A stretch of 64,000 nucleotides of DNA, from positions 310,001 through 374,000 of the forward strand of contig CAVRYY010000002.1 in the NCBI GenBank assembly GCA_963725655.1. Direction: 5' to 3'. The DNA comes from CAVRXT01 sp963725655 (GTDB taxonomy: Bacteria > Acidobacteriota > Terriglobia > Acidiferrales > UBA7541). This document shows, piece by piece, positions 1-9,495 of the stretch (positions are counted from its first letter, which is position 1; each line of letters begins with the position of its first letter). Below the pieces are notes generated by a model. The model had not been told where the DNA came from, did not search any database, and was given only the letters and a program-made list of their open reading frames with translations. A program made the position numbers and the translations under genes.

Positions 1-1
1 A

Positions 2-1210
2 GACGAACTGATCGCGGCGATGAACAGGGAACTCAACAAGATCCCCGGCGTCGAGTGGGGTTTTTCTCAGCCCATTGAAGACAACATGGAAGAGGCGGTC
101 AGCGGTGTAAAGGGCGAACTAGCCACCAAAGTGTACGGCGAGGACCTGAAAGTTCTCGAGGATAAAGCCGATCAAATCGTGGACGTCATGCGTCACGTCC
201 GAGGCACCGAGGATCTGGCCGTTTTTCGCGCCCTCGGTCAACCGAACATCAACTTTGAGGTGGACCGCGATCGCGCTGCTCGATACCAAATCAACGTCGC
301 GGATATCCAGGATGCCATCCAAACCGCGGTCGGGGGCACCGCTCTTACCCAAGTGTTGAAAGGCGAGGCGCGATACGACCTGGTCCTGCGTTACCTCCCG
401 GAATCCCGTACCACCAGGGAAGCGATCGAGAACATTCGCCTATTGTCCCCGTCCGGCGAACGCGTCGCTCTTTCTCAGCTCTGCAAAATCGAGGAGCGTG
501 AAGGCGGCTCGGAAATCTACCGTGAAGGAAACGAGCGCTACGTGGCAATCAAGTACAGCGTTCGCGGCCGCGACCTGGGTGGCGCGGTAGAAGAGGCAAT
601 GCGCAAAGTAAACCAGCAGGTGCAGCTCCCGCGCGGGTATCACCTCGAGTGGGAAGGCGAATACGAAAGTGAAAAGCGCGCCCAGGCGCGTCTGATGATC
701 ATCGTGCCGCTAACCGTGCTGGTGATTTTCATCATTCTCTATACGATGTTTCGCTCTCCGAAGTGGGCCGTACTCATCCTCGCCACAGTTGCGATGGCCA
801 GCGTCGGAGGCCTCTTAGCCCTGCTCTTTACCGCAACTCATTTCAGCGTTTCCTCCGGCGTCGGTTTCTTGGCCCTTTTCGGTGTCTCCGTTCAAGCCGG
901 CGTGATCATGCTCGAATATATTAATCAACTTCGCGCCGCGGGCCATCCCATCGAGGTTGCCGCGATTGAGGGCGCGGTTCTCAGGCTTCGTCCGATCATG
1001 ATGACCATGCTGGTAGCCACACTGGGTCTGCTGCCTGCCGCGCTGTCTCGCGCCATCGGTTCCGATTCCCAGCGCCCATTCGCAATTGTCATCGTCGGCG
1101 GCCTGATGGTGAACCTGGTGATGAGCATCTTCATTCTCCCTACGCTGTACGTCTGGTTCGCCCGGGAAGGCGATCAACTCCCCGAGCCAGAGGAATCATT
1201 CGAGAGTTGA
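2..1210 (+). CDS. Heavy-metal efflux RND permease, CzcA/CusA family (3' part)
   Basis: Inner-membrane proton-driven pump subunit that exports metal ions through a tripartite envelope complex. The reading frame is open at the window edge; only the last ~402 residues of a family usually ~1030-1050 long are present. Visible are the second periplasmic porter region, then five hydrophobic spans: one just after the AQARLMIIVPL segment, one at WAVLILATVAMASVGGLLAL, one containing GVSVQAGVIMLEYI, one at LRPIMMTMLVATLGLLPAAL, and the last near the C terminus. The GAVLRLRPIMMTMLVATLGL stretch is typical of the HME subfamily rather than HAE1 drug pumps. Metal specificity cannot be read from this part. 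Its adaptor and outer-membrane partner should lie upstream, outside the window. Confidence 0.92.
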   Translation, partial: DELIAAMNRELNKIPGVEWGFSQPIEDNMEEAVSGVKGELATKVYGEDLKVLEDKADQIVDVMRHVRGTEDLAVFRALGQPNINFEVDRDRAARYQINVADIQDAIQTAVGGTALTQVLKGEARYDLVLRYLPESRTTREAIENIRLLSPSGERVALSQLCKIEEREGGSEIYREGNERYVAIKYSVRGRDLGGAVEEAMRKVNQQVQLPRGYHLEWEGEYESEKRAQARLMIIVPLTVLVIFIILYTMFRSPKWAVLILATVAMASVGGLLALLFTATHFSVSSGVGFLALFGVSVQAGVIMLEYINQLRAAGHPIEVAAIEGAVLRLRPIMMTMLVATLGLLPAALSRAIGSDSQRPFAIVIVGGLMVNLVMSIFILPTLYVWFAREGDQLPEPEESFES

Positions 1211-1676
1211 TTCTGCAATCCAGCCTCTAGCTAGTTCCGGCAGTATCCACAGAAATGATCTCTTCCGCCGGTTTCCTGGGGCGTGCTAGCCTCCTGTGGA
1301 GATGACCCTAATACCGTCAGGCAGCGAGCGCTGGCTGTTGCGGCACTCCGGTTGTGAAAGGCTGGACGGATGCCTGGATCAACTTTCCTCATGCTTCGCC
1401 GGCCAGAACTTTCCCTTTTGGGGATGAGTGAAACGTTCATTTTGTTGCGATTCAGCCACTTTCTGCCTCTTGTTTTCAGCGAGATGCGAGGGGGTATCTC
1501 TACAAGGTTGTTATTGGATTCTTCGTTCTCCCTTTTGCAGTTGCAAGTGAACCATTGGTATTGACCCAGAGCGAGGTCCGGCGTATTGTCTTGCGCAATG
1601 AGCCTGCTCCGCACTGGACGGCTTGTCGATTGAAAGCACACTAACCGGGCCCAGATCAGTCATTAAGGAGCACACG
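1211..1676. other. Intergenic region, no gene seen
   Basis: About 470 bp between the metal pump and the secreted hydrolase. Short open frames on both strands here have no recognisable protein character. A 7-bp inverted pair (TCCACAG / CTGTGGA, near 1245 and 1297) is the only structure noticed. The region presumably holds the promoter of the downstream hydrolase, but I see no convincing -35/-10 pair. Confidence 0.4.
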
Positions 1677-3578
1677 ATGCGCACACACCGTTTACTCTGC
1701 ATCGCGCTAATTTGCCTTTTCGCGTCCCCTGTTTTCGCGCAGAACCACAAGATTGACTTCGAAGATTTTGCCGGACCCAGCCGCTTCGACGCCGTGCAGG
1801 CCCCGGCGCGATCGCTTTCCGCCACCATCTCCGGCGGAGAAGTCTTGCGCAACGCCACCCTCGGCGCGGTGGCGAGAAGCGCGGCATACGCCACGTCGCA
1901 TGAATGCGCTGGATGCTCGCCCGAAATTTCGATTCACTTCAATCAGCGCGTCGCCAACGTCCAGGTGTCGTATCACAGCGAGCAGAGCATCGATGTCCGC
2001 TATGTCACCGAAGACGCCGAGGGCCGCCTCGAAGAAGCCACTCTTCCGGAAAGCTTGAGCGCCGGAACCGGCACTGTGAATTTGCCTTTCACAAACATCC
2101 GCCAGGTTACTCTCGCCAACAATGCTTCGGATTTTGTAATGGCGGTCAACGCGATCACCTTTGCCGCCACCGCCGGCCCGGTGTTGATCGATCCGGTTGT
2201 CGCAGGATTGCTAAGCGGCTCGGCGGTTACCACCACGGTCAACTCGATTGCAGCGGCGACCACCGGCCTGGTTCAAGGCGTAGCTGCGGATGGAACCACT
2301 CAGGCTGTGCTGCGCATTCCCGCCGCCAGCGTCGGCCAAACATTCACCGTGGCGATAATCAACGATCAAGGCGTGGCCAGCACTTCCGTGCCGAATGACG
2401 GCGGCGTGATGGCGCTCGGAGCGAGCACCAGCACGTTGGCCAGTTCGTTGGTGGTCACCGCGGTCACCACTTCAGCGGGAGCGGAAGCATTCGCAATTTA
2501 TCGCGGGGCTGTGAATTTTTCGCGAGGAACCGCCGACAACACGTTGACAACGCGCAGCGTCACCTTGCGCGCGACGCCCGCCACCGGGACTGCAACCAAC
2601 ACTGCGGTAACCGTTGCGCGTCCTCCGGTAGTGCTGGTGCACGGCTTGTGGGGAAATGCGTCGAGCTTCAATAATTTCACGCCGTTGACCACCGATACCA
2701 ACTTCAGTGTGAGCCGGGCAGTCTATTCCAATGCGATTACCGGAGTCACCAGTACCACGCCTGCTTTTTCGAGCAGCGTGGATTCTTCGATTGAGGCGAA
2801 TTCGCTCGGCTTCGCATACAACGCGCCCTCGGTGCTCACGCAAATCAACAATTTCATCGCCGCCTACCGCACCAGCGCCAACGTAGCCGCAGTGAAGGCC
2901 GACATCGTAGCGCACAGCATGGGTGGCGACATTTCGCGCACCGCCTTTCTGCTTTCCACTTTTCTCAGCGCCAACACATTTGGCGCGGGGCCCATCAACA
3001 AGCTGATTACCATCGCCACCCCGCATTTGGGCACGCCGGTTGCCGCCGATTTATTGGCCAGCAATAACCAGTGCGCTAGGAACGTTCTCGCTTCCGACGG
3101 CGACATCGCGCTCCAATCGGCTACTTTCTCGGGAACCACCGCCGACGGTGCGGTGTATGATCTGGAAGGAAATGGCTACGGAAGCAGCTTGAGCACGGCC
3201 TTGACCAATTTGAAAGCGACCCAGCCTTTCCCCACCGCGTACATCGCCGGTATCGCCACGTCCGCCAATCTGAAAGGCCTGAGCTGCGTCTTCTGCGACG
3301 CCGAAGCGCTCCGACTGCTGTGTTCCGGTAATCCTCTCGCATCGGATCTCACTGCTTCGAAGTGGACCACGATTTACGGGCAGAACAACGACACCATCGT
3401 CCCGCTGGATAGCGCGCTCAACAACCTCACCGGACTGCAGTATTCCGGCGTGATTCATACCGCGGCGCTCGAGACGCTGGACTTCGACGGACCCTCGGTG
3501 CTTGATCCTGCGTCAACGATTTCGACCGAGGTGATCGCCCTGTTGAATGAAGCGCCGACCGGCGCCAACTTTCATTAG
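1677..3578 (+). CDS. Secreted alpha/beta-hydrolase (lipase/PGAP1-like)
   Basis: Probable extracytoplasmic esterase or lipase of 633 residues. I start at ATG 1677 because AAGGAG lies 7 bases upstream and the protein then begins with a clean signal peptide ending near FASPVFAQ. The first ~300 residues look like beta-rich, Thr/Ser/Ala-rich secreted domains without a family I can name. The hydrolase domain follows: VVLVHGLWGN (H322) is the oxyanion-hole strand-loop and AHSMGG is the nucleophile elbow with Ser414. Asp572 in NNDTIVPLD and His594 in GVIHTAALE complete a plausible triad. Substrate is unknown. It is followed by another secreted protein about 80 bp downstream. Confidence 0.8.
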   Translation: MRTHRLLCIALICLFASPVFAQNHKIDFEDFAGPSRFDAVQAPARSLSATISGGEVLRNATLGAVARSAAYATSHECAGCSPEISIHFNQRVANVQVSYHSEQSIDVRYVTEDAEGRLEEATLPESLSAGTGTVNLPFTNIRQVTLANNASDFVMAVNAITFAATAGPVLIDPVVAGLLSGSAVTTTVNSIAAATTGLVQGVAADGTTQAVLRIPAASVGQTFTVAIINDQGVASTSVPNDGGVMALGASTSTLASSLVVTAVTTSAGAEAFAIYRGAVNFSRGTADNTLTTRSVTLRATPATGTATNTAVTVARPPVVLVHGLWGNASSFNNFTPLTTDTNFSVSRAVYSNAITGVTSTTPAFSSSVDSSIEANSLGFAYNAPSVLTQINNFIAAYRTSANVAAVKADIVAHSMGGDISRTAFLLSTFLSANTFGAGPINKLITIATPHLGTPVAADLLASNNQCARNVLASDGDIALQSATFSGTTADGAVYDLEGNGYGSSLSTALTNLKATQPFPTAYIAGIATSANLKGLSCVFCDAEALRLLCSGNPLASDLTASKWTTIYGQNNDTIVPLDSALNNLTGLQYSGVIHTAALETLDFDGPSVLDPASTISTEVIALLNEAPTGANFH

Positions 3579-3655
3579 AGAGTTCCATCACCTTGATTAC
3601 GCCGCATCCTCGAGACAAGTAAACGAGCAATGGATCGAGCCGTGGGAGGAACGAA

Positions 3656-4321
3656 ATGCGAATGAATAAATTGGCGGGGCAGATCGCAGCCATCGTGGCC
3701 CTGGGCGCAGCAATCATCGCGGTCCCGAGCAGGGCCCAACAGAATCTGGTGCGCATCCTCTCGCCGTCGGGCGCCGTGGCGAGACCGGGACAAACGATTA
3801 CGATTGCCGTGGCCGCGGACGCTTCGGTAGAGAAGCTCGTGCTGATCGGGCAACATCCGCTGGGGCCGGGCCGGGTACTCACCGGAGGAGCGCCCGGAAT
3901 CATGGCGCGCGGCCAGGGCGAATCAAGGCCGATCCAATTTCAGGTCCGGATTCCCGCGGACACCCGGCCGGGGACCTACCACGTCACGGCCATGGGGCGA
4001 GTTGCCGGCGGCGAAGTGGAGTCCGAAGCGGTGACCATCGATGTGGAGAAATCCGAGGAGCCGGTGAGAATTTGGGCGGAGCCGGCGCTGATCCAGTTCG
4101 CACGCGTGGGAGATGAAATTCCGGTGCGCGTGCTCGGCACCTTTGCGGACAGCTCGAATGAGGAGCTCACTCGATCCAGCAAGACGACCTTCACTTCCGC
4201 CGATCCGCGCGTCGCCACCGTGAACGCCAGCGGCATGGTGACCGCGGTCGCGCCAGGAAGAACCACAATTCAGGCGCGCACGCCTTCATCCGATTACTCG
4301 ATTCCCGTCCGCGTGCCATAA
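3656..4321 (+). CDS. Secreted protein with bacterial Ig-like (BIG2) domain
   Basis: A 221-residue exported protein. The N terminus is a signal peptide ending near PSRAQQ. The middle (residues ~25-120) is a beta-rich segment beginning VARPGQTITIAVAAD that resembles an Ig/fibronectin-like fold. The last ~85 residues form a BIG2-type repeat with the signature STFADSSNEELT-like start and the closing VTAVAPGRTTIQAR. No catalytic motif is visible; a cell-surface or adhesion role is only an inference. It lies 77 bp after the hydrolase on the same strand, so the two may be co-transcribed, and converges on the rhamnose operon. Confidence 0.7.
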   Translation: MRMNKLAGQIAAIVALGAAIIAVPSRAQQNLVRILSPSGAVARPGQTITIAVAADASVEKLVLIGQHPLGPGRVLTGGAPGIMARGQGESRPIQFQVRIPADTRPGTYHVTAMGRVAGGEVESEAVTIDVEKSEEPVRIWAEPALIQFARVGDEIPVRVLGTFADSSNEELTRSSKTTFTSADPRVATVNASGMVTAVAPGRTTIQARTPSSDYSIPVRVP

Positions 4322-4381
4322 GCCTGGGCGCATAGTCCCAGGGGCGTGAAGCGGCGGTCACCTGGGCCGTCCAACTCCTGC

Positions 4382-5572
4382 TCAGGCGTAACTGACCTTC
4401 GCGCCCACATTCTTCTCAGCACGCTCTCGCGTGACCCGCTCGAGGTAGCCGCTCGAACGAAAAGCTTGCATGGGGTCTTCGGGCAACCCACGAGCTTTGC
4501 GCCATTCTCGAATTACCGGCCGGACGTCTTGCCAGAAAGCCCCGCGCAGCGTTTCTTCCGCATCGACCAACGAGCAATCTTGCTGCAGCTTGGCCAGCCG
4601 TTCGTGATCCACCAGAGCGGCCCGCGCGTAAAGTTCCTGAGCGGTGCAGACGGTCTGGATCATCGCTTCGATCTTCCCCTTGAGGTTGTGGCTTTGGTCG
4701 ACCATGTAGGCGATGTCGCCAGTGGATTGGGTTTCCCACTCGAACATCCTGATCTCGTGAAAGATTCGGAAGATCTGGTACGGGTCAATCGAGCCCAGCG
4801 TTAGATCGTCGTCGGCGTAGCGGCGATCGTTGAAGTGGAACCCGCCCATCATGTCTTTGTGCAAGAGCCACGCGACAATCTGCTCGATATTCTGCGCTTG
4901 ATAATGATGCCCGGTATCCACAAGCACTAACGCTTGCGGCCCAGCTTCTTTCGCCAGGAGATACGCCATGCCCCAATCGGCGATGTCGGTATGGTAGAAG
5001 GCGGGTTCGAAGGGCTTGTATTCCACCAGCAAGCGCTGGCCCGGCTTCATCGCGGCGTGGACTTCTTTGAGGCCTTCCTCGAAGTAGCCAATGCGCGTGC
5101 GGATATTCTGGGTGCCCGGATAATTGGAACCGTCCGCAAACCAGGGGGAAATATCGCGCGAGCCGAGAGCGTCGGCGATCTCGACGCAATCGAGCATGTG
5201 ACGAATCGCGGCTCGGCGAATGTTCGGATCCGGATTGCCCAGCGAGCCGTATTTGTATTCCTGATTTTGAAAGACATTGGGATTGGTCGATCCCGGTTGA
5301 ACGGAAAAGCGCTTCGCCAACTTCTCGACTTTGCCGACATCCTTCACGCCGTTGGGCAGATCCCACTGAACGTGAAGCGCCATGGTCGGACAGGCTCCGG
5401 TGACCGCGTGAACCTGCGCGGCATCGCTGAACTTTTCCTCGATATTCGTCGCCGCGGCGAGCTGAATGAATTTCCCGAAGCGGGTGCCGGTATTCGCAAA
5501 TCCCCAGGAAGGGAGCTCGACGTTGAATTTGTTCAGCGCATTCCATACAACTTCGACCGACTTGTCCGTCAT
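4382..5572 (-). CDS. rhaI: L-rhamnose isomerase, RhaI type
   Basis: Converts L-rhamnose to L-rhamnulose in the cytoplasm, the first intracellular step of rhamnose catabolism. The protein is a TIM-barrel sugar isomerase of the RhaI (Pseudomonas stutzeri) type rather than E. coli RhaA. The substrate and metal-binding strands are visible: VEYKPFEPAFYHTDIADWG with the metal Glu, VLVDTGHH with Asp and His, and GGFHFNDRRYADDD. I chose ATG 5572 because GGAG lies about 8 bases before it. A GTG at 5620 would extend the protein by 16 residues and would overlap the rhaB stop codon by one base (TAGTG), so translational coupling from that codon is also possible. It is the third gene of the aldolase-kinase-isomerase operon. 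Confidence 0.9.
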   Translation of the reverse strand: MTDKSVEVVWNALNKFNVELPSWGFANTGTRFGKFIQLAAATNIEEKFSDAAQVHAVTGACPTMALHVQWDLPNGVKDVGKVEKLAKRFSVQPGSTNPNVFQNQEYKYGSLGNPDPNIRRAAIRHMLDCVEIADALGSRDISPWFADGSNYPGTQNIRTRIGYFEEGLKEVHAAMKPGQRLLVEYKPFEPAFYHTDIADWGMAYLLAKEAGPQALVLVDTGHHYQAQNIEQIVAWLLHKDMMGGFHFNDRRYADDDLTLGSIDPYQIFRIFHEIRMFEWETQSTGDIAYMVDQSHNLKGKIEAMIQTVCTAQELYARAALVDHERLAKLQQDCSLVDAEETLRGAFWQDVRPVIREWRKARGLPEDPMQAFRSSGYLERVTRERAEKNVGAKVSYA

Positions 5573-5619
5573 AGCAAAGTCTCCGTTCGACGAGTTGGAT
5601 GCTTGGTTGGTGGTTGACA

Positions 5620-7092
5620 CTAAGGGGCCTCGCGATCAGTCGACATCGCCAGGGTCTTCGCCGACATCTGCTCTGCCCATTTCGCGACCGATTCGGCGGT
5701 AACTCCCGTGGATGGATTTCCACCGCGCTCGAGGGCGGCCATCTGAACAGCAAAATTACCGATGGTGGCGCTCTCCGTGAAACCGAGAATAATCTCCAAA
5801 CCAGTATGCTGTGCGGTGAGATGATTCAGCAAGGTGTTCTGATTTCCTCCGCCAACGATGAACAGGCGCTTGAGTTTTTTACCGGTGAGCGCGCCGATCG
5901 AAGAAAGCACTTCCGCGTAGCGCGCGGCCATGCTGTGCAAGACAGTGTTGGCCAGGGACAAAATCGCGGCGCCATCGGCTCCGAATCCCGGCTGTCCGAG
6001 CCGCTCGATCTGCGCATTTATCTTGGCGATGGCATTGCCGGGCAGCATCAATTGTGGATCATCCACATTGATCAGAGCCGGAGGCCGCGGCAACGATGCG
6101 CAATGCGCGAGAAGGTCCGGCAACGACCACCGATTTCCTCGCCATTCCCATTCATCCATGCACTGCCGCAGCAGCCACATGCCGTTTACGTTCTTCAGGA
6201 AGCAAATCTTTCCGCCCACGCCGCCGAGATTGGTGAAGTTCAAACATCGCGCGCTGTCACTTACACAGGGAGAGTCCAAAACCGTTCCGACCAAGGACCA
6301 CGTTCCGGAGCTGATGAAAGCCCAGTCGTCACCTGCCGCGGGGATCGCGGCCACGGCCGACGCGGTATCGTGGCACGCCGGGACGATGACTTGCGTTTCC
6401 CGGAACTCCGGGAGGCGAGAGATCTCACCGGTCACCGGGCCAAGCACAGAACCACTGGGGACAATCTCGGGCGCCGCGGATACGTCCAGGTCCAGCTCTC
6501 GAAAGATTTCGGCGCACCAGCGATGGGTTCCCAACTGGACCAGTCCGGTATGGGTTGCGTTGGTGTATTCGCTCACGCGCTTTCCGCATAGGCGATAGGT
6601 AACGAATTCGGGTAGGTTGAGCCACGGGAAGCTCGGATCCGAACCGGCGAGCTTATCCGCGTATAACTGGTAGACGGTGTTGATGCGAAGGATCTGAATT
6701 CCAGTCAGCGAGTAGAGGCGAGCAGGAGGCGAGATCGAGTGCACTTTGTTTTCGGCCGTTTCGGTTCGTGCATCGCGATGGCAGAAGGGAAGCGCGGCCG
6801 GATTGCCGTTGGCGTCGAGTCGCACGTAATCGACTGCCCAGCCATCCACCGCAATGGATGCGACGCCCTCCGGTGCGCGGGCGGCGCAGGAACGCAAGCC
6901 AGTTACGACGCCATCGTAAATAGCGTCGATATCCCAACGCAAGCCGTCGTTGGTGGAAACCGGTGCGTTCGCAAACCGATGAATGACCTCGACCTCTGGC
7001 ACGGTACGGTTCCAACGGAGGAGGGATATCCGGCAACTCTGCGCGCCCAAATCGATCGCAACCAAAGCCTTCCGGTTTGCCGCTGACACCAT
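5620..7092 (-). CDS. rhaB: L-rhamnulokinase
   Basis: Phosphorylates L-rhamnulose to L-rhamnulose 1-phosphate with ATP. FGGY-family sugar kinase of 490 residues, close to the usual ~490. The N-terminal phosphate-binding loop is VAIDLGAQSCRISLLRW, where the commoner form is DLGASSGR. FISSGTWSLVG and the C-terminal FIVGGGNQNTLLNHLTA nucleotide-binding segment are typical of RhaB. ATG 7092 is preferred; a TTG at 7128 would add 12 unlikely residues. It sits 48 bp after the aldolase-dehydrogenase gene and overlaps the potential GTG start of rhaI by one base, so the three genes form one operon. Confidence 0.92.
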   Translation of the reverse strand: MVSAANRKALVAIDLGAQSCRISLLRWNRTVPEVEVIHRFANAPVSTNDGLRWDIDAIYDGVVTGLRSCAARAPEGVASIAVDGWAVDYVRLDANGNPAALPFCHRDARTETAENKVHSISPPARLYSLTGIQILRINTVYQLYADKLAGSDPSFPWLNLPEFVTYRLCGKRVSEYTNATHTGLVQLGTHRWCAEIFRELDLDVSAAPEIVPSGSVLGPVTGEISRLPEFRETQVIVPACHDTASAVAAIPAAGDDWAFISSGTWSLVGTVLDSPCVSDSARCLNFTNLGGVGGKICFLKNVNGMWLLRQCMDEWEWRGNRWSLPDLLAHCASLPRPPALINVDDPQLMLPGNAIAKINAQIERLGQPGFGADGAAILSLANTVLHSMAARYAEVLSSIGALTGKKLKRLFIVGGGNQNTLLNHLTAQHTGLEIILGFTESATIGNFAVQMAALERGGNPSTGVTAESVAKWAEQMSAKTLAMSTDREAP

Positions 7093-7140
7093 AGAGTTTC
7101 GCTTGCCTCTAGTGCATGACTCGGTCAAGAAGCGCGGAGC

Positions 7141-9348
7141 TTAACGAAGAAAAGCCTCCGTCAAACCACCATCTACAGGGATCAGATGACCGGTGGTGCA
7201 ACGCGCCTGTGGTCCGGCCAGAAATAGAATGGCCGCCGCGCAATCCTGAGGATCGATAGGTTGGTGAGTAAGGGTGCGCTTGGCGTAGAACACCGCGAGT
7301 GCGGAGCGGAGCTCTTCATCGGAAGCTCCCTGTTCAAAAGGAATCGAATACTTGGTAAGCGAGGCGATGACTCGATCGCGAGGAAACATGGTCGAGCCTT
7401 TGACCACCGTCGCCGGGCTGATTCCGTTCACTCGAACTTTCGGCGCCAGCGAAATCGCGTATTCGCGAATGATGTGGTTCACCGCGGCTTTGCTTACGTC
7501 GTACGCTTCGCTCCCGTGCTTGGGGACGACCGCGTTGGCCGAACTCACCAGCACCACGCTAGCGGTGAGATCCTGCTCGCGCAATATTTTCGAGGCTTCC
7601 TCGATCAAGCGATGATTCGCGGTGACGTTCACATCCAGAGTGAGGCCCCACTGGGCGTCGGTGATCTGGCCATCGAGTGAGGACGGGAAAATCGCGGCGG
7701 TGTTGACGAAGATGTCGAGACCCCCGTACGCGGCAACTATTTCGGCGAGTGCTTTGCGAATCGATTCGCGGTCGCGAATGTCGATGGCGACCGCAATGGC
7801 GGCTTCCTTTCCGGCAATCTTTTGAGCTTCGACGGCAACGGCGCTGGCTGCCTGCAAGTCTCGATCGGCGACCACGACGTGCGCGCCGCGGTGCGCTGCG
7901 AGCAGCACCGTCTCCCGGCCTACACCGTTCCCGCCGCCAACCACCAGGCAAATTTGGCGGCTCAGCTCTTTTTCCGGGGGCTGCCGGCGAATCTTTGCTT
8001 CCTCCAACTGCCAGTACTCGATTCGAAATGCCTCAGACGGCGGCAGAGCCACGTAATTGGAGTAAACGCTGAATGCTGCGGTCTTCGCGGCAGGACCGGC
8101 CTGCGGCAGAACGGCTGGAGTGGCCGCAGATCCCAAAGCGCTCGCGCCTTCCATGACGTGAATGGCGTTGGTGTAGAACTCACCGGTGATGCGAGCTTCG
8201 GTTTTGTTTTTGCCAAAACTGAACATGCCGATGCCGGGCACCAACACAACGGTGGGATTGGCGTCGCGCATTTTGGGAGAATCGGGCTGAGCGAAGGACG
8301 CATAGTAGGCGGCATACTCTTCGCGATAGTGGGCAAGAGCGTCGTCGATCGACTGACGCAGCCCGGAGAGGTCGGCCTGTGGCTGCCATGGCACGAACAG
8401 CGGCCGGATCTTGGTGCGGATGAAATGGTCGGGGCAACTGGTTCCAAGATGCGCGAGCTTCCGGGCATCCGCGGAATTGACGAAACGCAGCACCTCAGGA
8501 AGATCGTTGAAATTGCCGATGAGGCGCTGCCTGGCAGAAACGCGGCCGCGCACGAACGGGAAAATCTGATGGGCCAGCGAGCGATGATTCTCCAGAGTCG
8601 TAGCGCGGGATGCGCCAAACAGATTGGTTCCGCGCCGTTCCAAGTGATCCGCTACGAACTGCCCGAGCTGGTCGATCATCGTGAGGGTATTCAGGTAGCA
8701 TTCGCGTTGGGTGTTTCCCCAAGTAAAAAGACCGTGGCCGCCCAGAACGATGCCGTCGGAGTCCGGCGTCTGCTTGATGGCTTCGCGCAGCATCATGGCC
8801 AGCTCAAAGCCCGGCCGCTGCCACGGCAGCCAGATCAGATTATGAGCGTAGATACGGTTGAACTCCTGCATCTTCTCGCGGCCATTCGCGGCGGCGGCCA
8901 AGGCAATGCCCCAATCGGGATGGAGGTGGTCGATGTGTTTCGCGGGAAGGAAGGCGTGCAGGGCAGTGTCGATGGAGGTTGCTACGGCGTTATTACCGAA
9001 AGTGCAGAGCGGGTACATGGCGACCATCTCGTCTTCCAGGGCGACGCCGCGGTAGCGGCCCGCGAGGGCGTGCAGTTTGTCCAGATAGAGAGTGGCAAAG
9101 CCGGAGCGCTGAATGCTGCCGATGTCACCGCCGCTGCCTTTGATCCATAAGACGTCTCTTGGAGAATCGTCGAGGGGATCGCTGGCGACAATTTTGGAAC
9201 TGGTGTTACCGCCGCCAAAGTTGGTGATGCGGAGATCGGAACCCAGGAGGTTGGAGCGGTAACGCAGGAGCTCGGCATCGTCCAGGGTGTCGGCGATACG
9301 ATCGTCCCAGCGATCTTCCAAATGGCGGAGTGTTTCCTGGATATTCAT
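7141..9348 (-). CDS. Bifunctional rhamnulose-1-phosphate aldolase / L-lactaldehyde dehydrogenase
   Basis: Fusion enzyme of 735 residues. It splits L-rhamnulose 1-phosphate into dihydroxyacetone phosphate and L-lactaldehyde and then oxidises the aldehyde to L-lactate. The N-terminal ~430 residues are a class II aldolase/adducin domain with the zinc-ligand segments KHIDHLHPD and LGGHGLFTWG. The C-terminal ~260 residues are an SDR with the nucleotide loop VVGGGNGVGRET and the active-site EAYDVSKAA (Tyr-x3-Lys). ATG 9348 is chosen; an upstream frame to 9423 would add an implausible hydrophobic stretch. It is the first gene of the catabolic operon. This fused architecture is known from rhamnose clusters of Bacillus, Bacteroidetes and others, where it is called RhaEW. 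Confidence 0.9.
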   Translation of the reverse strand: MNIQETLRHLEDRWDDRIADTLDDAELLRYRSNLLGSDLRITNFGGGNTSSKIVASDPLDDSPRDVLWIKGSGGDIGSIQRSGFATLYLDKLHALAGRYRGVALEDEMVAMYPLCTFGNNAVATSIDTALHAFLPAKHIDHLHPDWGIALAAAANGREKMQEFNRIYAHNLIWLPWQRPGFELAMMLREAIKQTPDSDGIVLGGHGLFTWGNTQRECYLNTLTMIDQLGQFVADHLERRGTNLFGASRATTLENHRSLAHQIFPFVRGRVSARQRLIGNFNDLPEVLRFVNSADARKLAHLGTSCPDHFIRTKIRPLFVPWQPQADLSGLRQSIDDALAHYREEYAAYYASFAQPDSPKMRDANPTVVLVPGIGMFSFGKNKTEARITGEFYTNAIHVMEGASALGSAATPAVLPQAGPAAKTAAFSVYSNYVALPPSEAFRIEYWQLEEAKIRRQPPEKELSRQICLVVGGGNGVGRETVLLAAHRGAHVVVADRDLQAASAVAVEAQKIAGKEAAIAVAIDIRDRESIRKALAEIVAAYGGLDIFVNTAAIFPSSLDGQITDAQWGLTLDVNVTANHRLIEEASKILREQDLTASVVLVSSANAVVPKHGSEAYDVSKAAVNHIIREYAISLAPKVRVNGISPATVVKGSTMFPRDRVIASLTKYSIPFEQGASDEELRSALAVFYAKRTLTHQPIDPQDCAAAILFLAGPQARCTTGHLIPVDGGLTEAFLR

Positions 9349-9450
9349 GAGGCCCCTGGAAAAGACGTCGAAGACCAGCAGCCATAATGGCAGCACAAGA
9401 ACGTCGCGACAGGAAAACCCCAAGACGATACTGCAACAGTTCCATTAGTG

Positions 9451-9480
9451 CAATAGATTAATAATTTCAATAGGCACAAT
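9451..9480 (-). promoter_or_regulatory. Candidate operator for the rhamnose catabolic operon
   Basis: Between the regulator's stop codon and the aldolase start lies an AT-rich stretch with CAATAG at 9451 and again within TTTCAATAGGCACAAT (9465-9480), 17 bp apart. The second copy nearly matches a site in the rhaT promoter at 10653-10670 (ATTTCAATAG then two variable bases then ACA). The position directly upstream of the operon and the recurrence in front of the divergently placed transporter suggest the binding site of the adjacent regulator. No biochemical support is available from sequence. Confidence 0.4.
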
Positions 9481-9495
9481 ACGCGAAGCGAATCG

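Noticed and set aside
1240..1310. Possible DnaA-box-like GTATCCACA and origin-like region
   Set aside because: A single imperfect box, no cluster and no AT-rich unwinding element.
1231..1641. Minus-strand frame of 136 codons after the metal pump
   Set aside because: No domain, Arg/Ser-rich, overlaps the promoter region of the hydrolase; considered non-coding.
7822..9150. Long plus-strand open frame of 442 codons opposite the aldolase-dehydrogenase gene
   Set aside because: It is antisense to a gene with clear family motifs along its length and shows only the composition expected from GC-rich third positions.
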